From contig NZ_WIQU01000046.1 in assembly GCF_015732285.1 (NCBI RefSeq), forward strand, positions 90,367 to 154,366: a stretch of DNA of 64,000 bases, written 5' to 3'. Positions within the stretch are counted from its first letter, which is position 1; every line of letters starts with the position of its first letter. Source of the DNA: Pectinatus frisingensis. GTDB taxonomy: Bacteria; Bacillota; Negativicutes; Selenomonadales; Selenomonadaceae. This document shows, in pieces, positions 35,480 to 43,721 of this stretch. The notes under the pieces are model-generated. The model was not told the DNA's origin. It saw nothing but the letters and a program-made list of their open reading frames with translations, and made no database searches. A program made the position numbers and the translations under genes.

Positions 35480-37267
35480 TCAATTAGCTCCATCCATTTC
35501 TTTTCTAATTCGCTGAATTTCGATAAGTTCCTGCTGAAATCTGTCATCACCCTTACGTTCCAGTTCATCAGCTTTTAAACTGTGCTTAAGATAACTTTTT
35601 TTTAAAAATGACAGATGAATTGATTTTAAATAATCATCTAATAAATTAGATTCAGCATCGTTTTTTTGTTCTACTATACAGCGTGATAATTCTGCATAGG
35701 CTTCGTCACTTAGATTTTCTGAGGCAGTAACATTATTCATTATGTGATTCTGTTTAATTTGGTTGTCCATGAACAACAATATGGTGCGATGGGCGGTATC
35801 ATGAAATTCCTCTGCCGGCACTGCAGCCAAAACATAATCAAGCAAGCCCGGCTCATGCCAGATTTTGTTGATCACATAGCGTTCGGCTTTAGTGGCGGCA
35901 TCATCAGTTTTATTGGCAAATTGACGACCCGACACTGCTGCAGCCGGCTCAAAGCGATTCTTACTGTGCCGGTATTTTTGCAGTTCATTGCGCATATCTG
36001 TTTCATTTATGCCTAATTCCTGGGAGATTTTTATTATGTAGCCATTTGATTCAACCAGGTTATCGACAGAAGCCAGAATCGGCAGTATGAAAGAGACTGC
36101 CTTGACCTTACCTTCCAAGGTAGTGCAATCTGTCGTCTGCATAATATAATGCAAATGAAAATCAATAAAATTCAAAGAATTAGCTATGAGTTTTTTAAAA
36201 GCGGCAGGATCATGTTTACGGATAAATTCATCAGGATCTTTTCCATCTGGAATATGAATTACCCTGGCATTGGCATTGTGCGCCCGGGCTATTGATAATG
36301 CCCGGATAGTTGCCGTCTGACCGGCAGAATCACTATCATAGCAAAAATAAATATTCGGTGAATACCGTGCGATTTTTTTGCATTGCTCAGCAGTAAAAGC
36401 TGTGCCGAGTGAAGCAACGACATTGTTTATTCCATGGCTCGATAGCGAAATAGCATCCATGTAACCTTCTACGATGATAGCATAATCCTGTTCGCGAATG
36501 GCCCGTTTGGCTTCATTAAGTCCAAACAGCAGCTGGCGTTTGTTGAATAATAGTGTTTCAGGTGAGTTGAGATATTTTGGTTCTTCAGCACCGATGACAC
36601 GTCCGCCAAAACCAACAGTCCTGCTCTTTTCATCTTTAATCGGGATTATAACGCGTTCGCGGAAGCGGTCATAGTAGCCGCCAGATTTTTTTTTCCCGAT
36701 AAGTCCGATTTTCAGCAGCAGGGATTCGCTGATGCCACGCTTAATGAAGGCTGTAGACAATTTATCCCATCCGGGAGGTGCAAATCCCAAATGGAATTTT
36801 TCAATAACTGCATTATCAATACCGCGGTTTTTCAGATAAATCAGACCTGCTTTGCCATAATTAGTTTTTGTCAGACAATTATGGAAAAATGTTTGTGCCA
36901 TATCGTGAAGCTGATATAAACTATTCAATTCTGTTTCTCGTTTCAAGTCTGCCTCAGACCGTTTCTTGTGAGGAATGGGGATATTGAGACGTTCAGCCTG
37001 AAGCTTTATGGCATCACCATAAGAGATATTTTCAATCAATGATAAGAACTTAAATACATTACCTCCCTTATGGCAACCAAAGCAATAAAAAAAACCTTCA
37101 TCCGGCACTACGGAAAATGACGGAGTATTTTCTCTATGGAAGGGACAACAACCCCAATAATTATGACCGCGTTTTTTTAGCGGAACATAGGAGGCTATTA
37201 CTTTCAAGATGTCGGATGAAGCAGCGACTTTTTCCACAAAGTCGTTATAAACAGTATTATCAAACAT
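35480..37267 (-). CDS. dnaG: DNA primase
   Basis: About 595 aa. An N-terminal zinc-binding domain (CCPFHRENTPSFSV, then FYCFGCHKGG, about 36-66), the RNA polymerase core with the TOPRIM metal site (VEGYMDAISL, with the later Asp motif CYDSDSAGQ), and a C-terminal DnaB-binding helical domain (about 430-595). Of the GTG at 37276 and two ATGs, the ATG at 37267 has GGGTGA at the best spacing. It makes RNA primers for lagging-strand synthesis. Confidence 0.96.
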   Translation of the reverse strand: MFDNTVYNDFVEKVAASSDILKVIASYVPLKKRGHNYWGCCPFHRENTPSFSVVPDEGFFYCFGCHKGGNVFKFLSLIENISYGDAIKLQAERLNIPIPHKKRSEADLKRETELNSLYQLHDMAQTFFHNCLTKTNYGKAGLIYLKNRGIDNAVIEKFHLGFAPPGWDKLSTAFIKRGISESLLLKIGLIGKKKSGGYYDRFRERVIIPIKDEKSRTVGFGGRVIGAEEPKYLNSPETLLFNKRQLLFGLNEAKRAIREQDYAIIVEGYMDAISLSSHGINNVVASLGTAFTAEQCKKIARYSPNIYFCYDSDSAGQTATIRALSIARAHNANARVIHIPDGKDPDEFIRKHDPAAFKKLIANSLNFIDFHLHYIMQTTDCTTLEGKVKAVSFILPILASVDNLVESNGYIIKISQELGINETDMRNELQKYRHSKNRFEPAAAVSGRQFANKTDDAATKAERYVINKIWHEPGLLDYVLAAVPAEEFHDTAHRTILLFMDNQIKQNHIMNNVTASENLSDEAYAELSRCIVEQKNDAESNLLDDYLKSIHLSFLKKSYLKHSLKADELERKGDDRFQQELIEIQRIRKEMDGAN

Positions 37268-37444
37268 CATGTTCACCCGTATATTGAAATTTAATGAATC
37301 AGATAGGTTTAATTCTCTCTTTTTTACAAAAATCCTTCAACAAAATATAATTTTTATTGATAAATATTTTGCAATAATAGTAAATTACTATAATGAATAA
37401 GATTCAATAAAATTTTTTAATATCCTTTTTTTATCGCAAATTCG

Positions 37445-37473
37445 TTGTTTTTTTATATTTAATTTGTTAGGAT
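37445..37473 (+). promoter_or_regulatory. Promoter of pepD
   Basis: TTGTTT (37445-37450), 17-base spacer, TAGGAT (37468-37473), 33 bases before the start. The 230-base gap to the divergent dnaG gene is otherwise very AT-rich with no other feature seen. Confidence 0.5.
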
Positions 37474-37506
37474 ATAAGTTATAGCATTTATTAGGAGGCA
37501 TTTTAA

Positions 37507-38964
37507 GTGGATAAAAATGTTATATTAAAATCAGTTTTGACTGAATTTGAAGGTTTGGCGAAAATTCCCCGGCCATCAGGTCATGAAAAACAGGTGAGTG
37601 ACTATTTGGCTGCGCGGCTGCGCCGCATGGGGCTTAAAGTGATTCAAGATGAGTATAATAATATTATTGCAGATAAAAAGGCCGCTGCAGGTTTTGAGCA
37701 TAAACCACTCATACTGCTGCAAGGGCACATGGATATGGTATGTATAGCTGAGGCCGGCGTTGATTATGATCCACTGCACGATTCAATAAAGATACATAAT
37801 GATGGGAAGTTTTTATCAGCGGCAGGAACAAGCCTTGGAGCTGATGACGGTATGGGAATTGCCATCATACTATATGTTTTGGCACAGGATTTTGTGCATG
37901 GACCGCTGAGGGTTATTTTCACCGTTGATGAGGAACAATCGATGACCGGGGCGCGCGGCTTGGATAAAAAATATTTAGACAATGTTAAATATCTGATCAA
38001 TTGTGATTCGGAAGATTACGATATGGTTACGGTGGGTAGTGCCGGTAATGTGCGGATTGCGATGGAAAAGCAGGTCGTATGGAATAAACCGCAGGGAAAT
38101 TGCGCACTGCATATTGGCATAAAGCATCTTTTGGGTGGTCATTCCGGTACAGAAATCGGGCGGAATCGCTGTAACGCAATAAAAATATTGGGCTTTATTT
38201 TGGAAAACCTGATGGAAAAAAATATTCAATTTTCTTTGGCTGATATGAACGGTGGTACAGCCGATAATGCAATAGCTGCACAGGCATCGGTAAAAATAGT
38301 CTGCGATGCGGCAGACAGACCGGCAATTGAGCAGACTTTGTCACAGATGAAACAAGGATTTCAGGAAATATATGGGGCAACAGAAAAAAATGCCGTATTT
38401 GTTTTTGAACAGACGGAACTGCCTGATAGGGTAATTGATGGCAAATCTACCGAGGCGCTTATCGCACTTTTGTGCATGGTACACAGCGGCGTGTACGCTA
38501 TGTCGGAAAAAACAACGCAGCTGCCCAAATTATCATCAAATATCGGGCGTATGAACATTGCGGATGACAAGATAACAGTTCATATATTATCAAGAAGCGC
38601 TACTAACGCATCACTTGCTTTTATTAAAACGGCACAGCGGTTATCAGCGGAATGCAGCGGCTTTAAAGCGGTGCTTTCACCCACTTCTCCGGCTTGGAAC
38701 GGCGATCCTGACAGTAAGCTGGTAAAATTGGCCGGACAGGTATTTACCGAACAAAATGGCCGTCCAATGAAAGTCGAATTTATTCATGGCGGGCTTGAAT
38801 GCAATTATTTTGCTGATAAAAACAATGTGATAGATATCATATCGATTGGCCCGACTAATATTGATATTCACACACCACAGGAAAGGCTGCAGCTTGATAC
38901 AGTTGTACCGCAGGTATTATTGGTGCAGACTTTGATTGGACGACTCGCTGCAGAAGGTAAATAA
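37507..38964 (+). CDS. pepD: Aminoacyl-histidine dipeptidase, M20 family (PepD)
   Basis: 485-aa metallopeptidase that cleaves Xaa-His and other dipeptides in the cytoplasm. Zinc ligands and catalytic residues lie in LQGHMDMVC (about 77-85), SLGADDGMGIA (about 114-124), VDEEQSMTGARGL (about 140-152) and HGGLECNYF near the C-terminus. The start is GTG at 37507, with AGGAGG eight bases before it. Seven bases separate it from the acyltransferase gene, so they probably form an operon. Confidence 0.93.
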   Translation: MDKNVILKSVLTEFEGLAKIPRPSGHEKQVSDYLAARLRRMGLKVIQDEYNNIIADKKAAAGFEHKPLILLQGHMDMVCIAEAGVDYDPLHDSIKIHNDGKFLSAAGTSLGADDGMGIAIILYVLAQDFVHGPLRVIFTVDEEQSMTGARGLDKKYLDNVKYLINCDSEDYDMVTVGSAGNVRIAMEKQVVWNKPQGNCALHIGIKHLLGGHSGTEIGRNRCNAIKILGFILENLMEKNIQFSLADMNGGTADNAIAAQASVKIVCDAADRPAIEQTLSQMKQGFQEIYGATEKNAVFVFEQTELPDRVIDGKSTEALIALLCMVHSGVYAMSEKTTQLPKLSSNIGRMNIADDKITVHILSRSATNASLAFIKTAQRLSAECSGFKAVLSPTSPAWNGDPDSKLVKLAGQVFTEQNGRPMKVEFIHGGLECNYFADKNNVIDIISIGPTNIDIHTPQERLQLDTVVPQVLLVQTLIGRLAAEGK

Positions 38965-38970
38965 GCCGTA

Positions 38971-40107
38971 ATGGATAAAGCCGGAGCTTTAAAAAAACCG
39001 CGGATAAATGCCATCGAGTATATGCGCGGCATATCTATGCTGGGAGTTATTGGTATTCATGTAGGATCACAGTATATTGTAAATGCAGCTGCAAATATCC
39101 ATTTGGTGGCAGTTTTTGAAATTTTTACAAGATTTTCCGTGCCGATATTTTTTTTCATTTCAGCATTTGGACTTTTTTATAACCTGGATATAAACAAGTC
39201 ACTTAACTATAAAAATTTTATGAAAAAGCGTGCCAGGACGGTCATCGTTCCTTATGTGGCATGGTCATTGCTGTATGTGGTATTTTATGTTTGGCGTTAC
39301 CATGCTTTTTCCCTTCTCAATCCACTACAGCTGCTCAGTATGCTGTTTTTTGGCACGGCTTGTTATCAATTGTATTTTATGGTGATACTGATCTGGTTTT
39401 ATCTGCTTATGCCACTGTGGGAATACATGGTGAAACATAGCAGCTGTATTAATTTGACAGTGCTGCTGGTGCTGCAGATAGCATTTGACTATTATTCAAG
39501 TTTTGTTATGAATCCATATGGAATTGCCAATCCGGTACTGCGGGATTTATTGGTTTACCGACTGAATTATTGGGTAATGCATTATATATTCATATTTGTT
39601 TTGGGCGGTTATCTGGCAGTCCATTACGATGATTTTAAAATATTTATGAAACATTATCGCCTGTCGATCGCAGCATTTTTCTTTGTGTCATTATTAGGTC
39701 TGCTGGCATATTATTACTACTGTCTGTTCATAGAAAATTATACTGTTTTGGAGGCTATTAACACGGCCCATCAATTGTCACCGGCAGGAGTGTTTTATAC
39801 GATCGGGGCCAGTATATTTTTGTTTAGTGAGTTTTATAATTGTAAGTTACCGCGGCTATTAGAAAAGGCTTTTTCTCTATTGGGACGTCATTCATATTTT
39901 GCCTATTTGTGCCATCCGGTTTTTATTGCCTTGCTGGCAGCTGTTATGGTTAAATTGAATATGGTAATGACGGCTTATAACAGTATAGCATTCTATTTGG
40001 GCACAGTCGTTTTGTCTGTTATCGCAGCGGCCGTTTGCCGATATTTTTCACAAAAATATTGGCCGATTTTAAATGAATTGACCATTGGTGTGTATGCAAA
40101 ACGATAA
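38971..40107 (+). CDS. Acyltransferase family 3 membrane protein
   Basis: 378-aa integral membrane protein with about ten hydrophobic helices. The acyltransferase-3 signature is present: RINAIEYMRGISMLGVIGIHVG near the N-terminus (catalytic His in GIHVG) followed by FTRFSVPIFFFISAFGLFY. Members O-acetylate or O-acylate surface polysaccharides, peptidoglycan or lipids; the substrate here is unknown. The ribosome-binding site is weak, and it starts seven bases after pepD, so translation is likely coupled. Confidence 0.85.
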   Translation: MDKAGALKKPRINAIEYMRGISMLGVIGIHVGSQYIVNAAANIHLVAVFEIFTRFSVPIFFFISAFGLFYNLDINKSLNYKNFMKKRARTVIVPYVAWSLLYVVFYVWRYHAFSLLNPLQLLSMLFFGTACYQLYFMVILIWFYLLMPLWEYMVKHSSCINLTVLLVLQIAFDYYSSFVMNPYGIANPVLRDLLVYRLNYWVMHYIFIFVLGGYLAVHYDDFKIFMKHYRLSIAAFFFVSLLGLLAYYYYCLFIENYTVLEAINTAHQLSPAGVFYTIGASIFLFSEFYNCKLPRLLEKAFSLLGRHSYFAYLCHPVFIALLAAVMVKLNMVMTAYNSIAFYLGTVVLSVIAAAVCRYFSQKYWPILNELTIGVYAKR

Positions 40108-40114
40108 ATAAATA

Positions 40115-40143
40115 TTGCTTTTTTATTGAATTTATGATATATT
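40115..40143 (+). promoter_or_regulatory. Promoter of rpmB
   Basis: TTGCTT (40115-40120), 17-base spacer, TATATT (40138-40143). Confidence 0.6.
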
Positions 40144-40194
40144 ATTTTTACTGTGTTTTGACTAACTTGTGATAATTAAGGAGGCGTATTATAG

Positions 40195-40389
40195 ATGGCA
40201 AGTGTTTGTGAAATTTGTGGTAAAGGTGAAATGGCAGGTATGAATGTCAGCCATTCTCATTTGAAAACTAAACGCAAATGGAAACCTAATATTCAACGTG
40301 TGCGTGCAGTAGTGGATGGCGAAGTAAAACGCATCAACGTTTGCACTCGTTGCCTGCGCACCAGCAGCAAAGTTCAGCGTGCTAACTAA
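40195..40389 (+). CDS. rpmB: 50S ribosomal protein L28
   Basis: 64-aa L28 of the zinc-binding (C+) type: CEICGKG near the N-terminus and CTRCLR near the C-terminus supply four cysteines. The core NVSHSHLKTKRKWKPNIQ is characteristic. ATG at 40195 follows AAGGAGG. Monocistronic with its own promoter and terminator. Confidence 0.97.
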   Translation: MASVCEICGKGEMAGMNVSHSHLKTKRKWKPNIQRVRAVVDGEVKRINVCTRCLRTSSKVQRAN

Positions 40390-40414
40390 TATACGCGCTC
40401 TTACGTTTAGCTTG

Positions 40415-40445
40415 AGCCCTTATCCAGCAGGATAGGGGCTTTTTC
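40415..40445 (+). terminator. Terminator of rpmB
   Basis: AGCCCTTATCC (40415-40425) and GGATAGGGGCT (40430-40440) pair around AGCA, then a run of five T residues. Confidence 0.88.
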
Positions 40446-40495
40446 TATGGGGTGTAAAGTTAAATTGCTATAGTAATGTTGATAAAGGAGAAAAT

Positions 40496-41737
40496 ATGTT
40501 TTCTGAAAAAATAATCCAGGCTAAAAATACTGCGCTGCAGGAATGTGAAAAGTACTTTGCGGGGCCGGATAATACAGCGCAGCACAACACCTTGAAAATA
40601 TTAAATGCTATGCGTCAGGTGAAAGTATCGGATGCACATTTTAATACATCGACCGGGTATGCTTATGATGATATCGGACGCGGTAAGTTGGAAGAACTGT
40701 ATGCGGCTGTATTTAAAACCGAAAAAGCGCTTGTTCGGACTCATTTTGTCTCTGGTACTCATACGTTGTCAACTGTGTTGTTTGGTATTTTGCGGCCTGG
40801 TGATGAAATGGCGGCAGTCATGGGCGCACCTTATGATACTATGCGCACCGTTATTGGTTATGAAAAAGCCGCGGCAGGGTCTTTGAAAGAATTTAATATA
40901 GGATATCGCCAGGCCGAGCTTACCAAAGACGGACATGTCGATTATGATTCGGTGAAGCGCTGCATCAATGCAAAAACTAAATTGGTTTTAATACAGCGAT
41001 CACGTGGTTATAGCATGCGGCCGACACTCACGGTGGATGAAATTGGAGCGATATGTGATTTTGTTAAAAGTATAAAACCGGATTGTATTTGTTTTGTTGA
41101 TAATTGTTATGGAGAATTCATTGAAACCAAAGAACCAACTGAAGTCGGTGCCGATATCATGGGAGGATCTTTGATAAAAAACCCGGGTGGTGGTATTGCT
41201 CCTACCGGTGGATATATTGTCGGACGAGAAGATTTGGTAGATTTGGCTTCATATCGATTGACGTCACCTGGTATGGGTGGAGAACTCGGGGCGTCACTTG
41301 CCAATAATCGACTGTTATTCCAAGGCTTTTTTCTAGCTCCGCATGTAGTGGCTCAAGCAGTGAAAAGTGCTGTTTTTGCCGCAGCATTTTTTGCCCGCCT
41401 TGGTTATATTACGACACCGCGGCCAAATGATAAGCGTGGTGATATAATTCAGGCAATAGAATTGAAAACCAAAGAAAAATTAATTGCTTTTTGTCGCGGT
41501 ATACAAAAATATTCACCGGTGGATTCATTTGCTACACCTGAACCCTGGGATATGCCGGGATATGCTGATCAGGTGATAATGGCAGCAGGAACATTTGTAC
41601 AGGGAGCTTCTATTGAACTAAGTGCTGATGGACCGATGCGTGAACCATATAGTGTTTACATGCAGGGAGCACTTACTTTTGAACATGGAATAATTGCTGC
41701 TATGGGAGCGGCTCAGGAACTGGAAAATCTGGGTTAA
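40496..41737 (+). CDS. Methionine gamma-lyase family PLP enzyme (YnbB-like)
   Basis: 413-aa fold-type I pyridoxal phosphate protein, often annotated as aluminium-resistance protein or cystathionine lyase-like. The PLP-binding Lys is in GGSLIKNPGGG (about 222-232), with VDNCYGEF about 20 residues upstream for the cofactor Asp. Substrate and physiological role are not established for this subfamily. AAAGGAG precedes the ATG. Monocistronic. Confidence 0.87.
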   Translation: MFSEKIIQAKNTALQECEKYFAGPDNTAQHNTLKILNAMRQVKVSDAHFNTSTGYAYDDIGRGKLEELYAAVFKTEKALVRTHFVSGTHTLSTVLFGILRPGDEMAAVMGAPYDTMRTVIGYEKAAAGSLKEFNIGYRQAELTKDGHVDYDSVKRCINAKTKLVLIQRSRGYSMRPTLTVDEIGAICDFVKSIKPDCICFVDNCYGEFIETKEPTEVGADIMGGSLIKNPGGGIAPTGGYIVGREDLVDLASYRLTSPGMGGELGASLANNRLLFQGFFLAPHVVAQAVKSAVFAAAFFARLGYITTPRPNDKRGDIIQAIELKTKEKLIAFCRGIQKYSPVDSFATPEPWDMPGYADQVIMAAGTFVQGASIELSADGPMREPYSVYMQGALTFEHGIIAAMGAAQELENLG

Positions 41738-41741
41738 AAAT

Positions 41742-41790
41742 AAAGCCGCTGACTAATTTTGCCAATGATGGCACATAGTCAGCGGCTTTT
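41742..41790. terminator. Bidirectional terminator between convergent genes
   Basis: AAAGCCGCTGACTA (41742-41755) pairs with TAGTCAGCGGCTTT (41776-41789). T-rich tails follow on both strands, so it serves the YnbB-like gene and the SGNH hydrolase. Confidence 0.9.
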
Positions 41791-41804
41791 ATGGCAAGAA
41801 ACTG

Positions 41805-43430
41805 CTAAGGAGTCGATTCAGACCAAATAAATAAGTTTTTGTGCTGATTTACTACTGTTCCCATTATTTGTTTACCGAGTAAATCAGGATGAAGGCCATC
41901 CGGGGAATATTTTTCAGATAATTGTCCGGATGAATCAGTAAGGTAAGGCGTCAGATCGATATAATAGGGTAATGTACGGATGTACATATTGACCTGCTGC
42001 TGTTTTTCCCACCAGGCAGGATCAGTGGTGACATTGAATGTAGACTGTATATTGGCCGGATTAAGCGGCGGCAGAGTCATGAAAACCGGACGGATATTAT
42101 TTTGTTCACATTTGATGCGAATAGCGGCAAGATCATCAATTATCATCTGCGCAGAGATGCTTTCATCGCGCAGGCTGTTTGAACCGCACAGTATTAGCAG
42201 ATTACGCGGTTTAAAAGGAAGGACATCATGGTCAAAACGTTCCAGTGATGTGTGTGATGTGTCACCGCTCCTGCCGAGATTTATTGTAGGAAAGTCCAGA
42301 TAAGTTTGATAGCTGTATTCGATATTGGCCGGTGAATACGATATATTGCCGCCGCCGTGTGTGATGCTGTCGCCAAAAGTAGCAACATCGACACTGCGTT
42401 CGGCTGGTGGTAATATATGCATTTCCTGTGTATCGGACCAGGTCCCGATGGTGTTGTCGGCATCATCAATGCCCCTGACACGCCAATAATATGTACCAGG
42501 TTTAATATAAGGCTTGGGATCATAACAGCTGAAAAGATTGTAAACGGTAAGTGCCTCCAGACGATTTCTAGAAGGACTGGTGGTATTTTGTGCTGCCGGT
42601 GGATGATCAAGTATTTCCACTTCGTAACGTTTGACATTGAGCAAGGGAATCCAGTGATATACCGGATAGAGCGGTACCTGTGCGTCTGGAAGAGTATCAT
42701 ATGAATCAATCAGTGGCTTTTGTGGGGAAGAAGCATGCTTGTCAACATATATTTGACGGGCATCAGAAAATATGCCAATAGGGTTGCCGTGGACATCAAG
42801 TGCCCGTATTCGCCAATAAAGCTTGGGTGAATCCGAATATGGTGAAAGATCAACTTGGCAGCCATGCGTAAAAATTTCGTGCGTGCTGTATAGATGATTA
42901 CTGGTGGAAAGTTTTGTTCCATTGGGATTATCCGGCAGTCCGGATAATATTTCCAATTCGTATGAAACTGCGTTGGGAACGGTATGCCAGGTTAAAAAGG
43001 GCCGCTGGCTGGCAGGACTTTTTTGTGTGTAGTCAGTGAGCAGTATTGGCTTGAGAGGATTGGCAGTGAAACGAGGATTACCGGTCAGTGGTGAAGGTGT
43101 ACCAATCATGCCGAACATACCATGAGCCTTAATTTGATAGTATACGGGTGTGACCGCAGGAGGAAGTTTGTATTCGTTATCAAAGGAAAAATCTCTCTTT
43201 AGCAGATGGTAAGGTGAATCATCGGTAAGGCTGTCGGGATTTTTGGCAAATATATCAATTTCATAATAACAAGGATAGGGGAATCGCTGCCAGCTGATAA
43301 TAGCAGCGTTTTTAAATTGGATATTCCAAGGAATATTTTTTAGTGCGAGTACATCAGTTTTTTCTGTTAAAAAGATGCAAACCAATGTAAAATATAAAAT
43401 GATGAAAGCAAATGCTATGAATTTTTTCAT
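41805..43430 (-). CDS. Exported SGNH/GDSL hydrolase with FN3-like repeats
   Basis: 541 aa. An N-terminal hydrophobic segment (about 3-22) is a signal peptide or anchor. Residues about 30-340 contain two or three fibronectin III-like modules; the pattern LYWRIRALD..G recurs as YYWRVRGID..IGTWSD. The C-terminal domain (about 345-541) is an SGNH esterase: Ser in ATFGDSITHGGG, Asn in LCGSNSLRDE, and Asp/His in SPDGLHPDLLG. It probably deacylates a surface or extracellular glycan. GAGG precedes the ATG. Monocistronic. Confidence 0.85.
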   Translation of the reverse strand: MKKFIAFAFIILYFTLVCIFLTEKTDVLALKNIPWNIQFKNAAIISWQRFPYPCYYEIDIFAKNPDSLTDDSPYHLLKRDFSFDNEYKLPPAVTPVYYQIKAHGMFGMIGTPSPLTGNPRFTANPLKPILLTDYTQKSPASQRPFLTWHTVPNAVSYELEILSGLPDNPNGTKLSTSNHLYSTHEIFTHGCQVDLSPYSDSPKLYWRIRALDVHGNPIGIFSDARQIYVDKHASSPQKPLIDSYDTLPDAQVPLYPVYHWIPLLNVKRYEVEILDHPPAAQNTTSPSRNRLEALTVYNLFSCYDPKPYIKPGTYYWRVRGIDDADNTIGTWSDTQEMHILPPAERSVDVATFGDSITHGGGNISYSPANIEYSYQTYLDFPTINLGRSGDTSHTSLERFDHDVLPFKPRNLLILCGSNSLRDESISAQMIIDDLAAIRIKCEQNNIRPVFMTLPPLNPANIQSTFNVTTDPAWWEKQQQVNMYIRTLPYYIDLTPYLTDSSGQLSEKYSPDGLHPDLLGKQIMGTVVNQHKNLFIWSESTP

Positions 43431-43617
43431 GGTACGGCCTCAAATTTGTAATAATTACGGAAAATTAGCTGAGCCAAAATTGGATGATAAAAACAAATAT
43501 AAAAAACAAACTATAAAAATACATTTTAACACATTTTACCGGTGAAATATATTTTTTACCGAATTTAGCAAAATAATTTATATAGACAGAAAATTGTCTA
43601 CAGCGCATAAAGTTTAC

Positions 43618-43646
43618 TTGACGATATTTATTTAGCACATTATAAT
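43618..43646 (+). promoter_or_regulatory. Strong promoter of mfd
   Basis: TTGACG (43618-43623), 17-base spacer, TATAAT (43641-43646). The start site should be near 43653. Confidence 0.85.
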
Positions 43647-43662
43647 AAAAACCATGCGCCCA

Positions 43663-43697
43663 GGGACTATCAGGAATATATTTTGGTAGTCCCCTTT
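43663..43697 (+). promoter_or_regulatory. Leader hairpin upstream of mfd
   Basis: GGGACTA (43663-43669) pairs with TAGTCCC (43687-43693), followed by CTTTTGG. It starts about ten bases after the predicted start site. The four T residues allow weak attenuation; 5'-end protection is the alternative. Confidence 0.55.
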
Positions 43698-43721
43698 TGG
43701 TTTGGGCAAGGGGAGACGATT

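Noticed and set aside
38971..40107. Acyltransferase and SGNH hydrolase as one modification/demodification system
   Set aside because: They are on opposite strands, separated by two unrelated genes and terminators. The link is only thematic.
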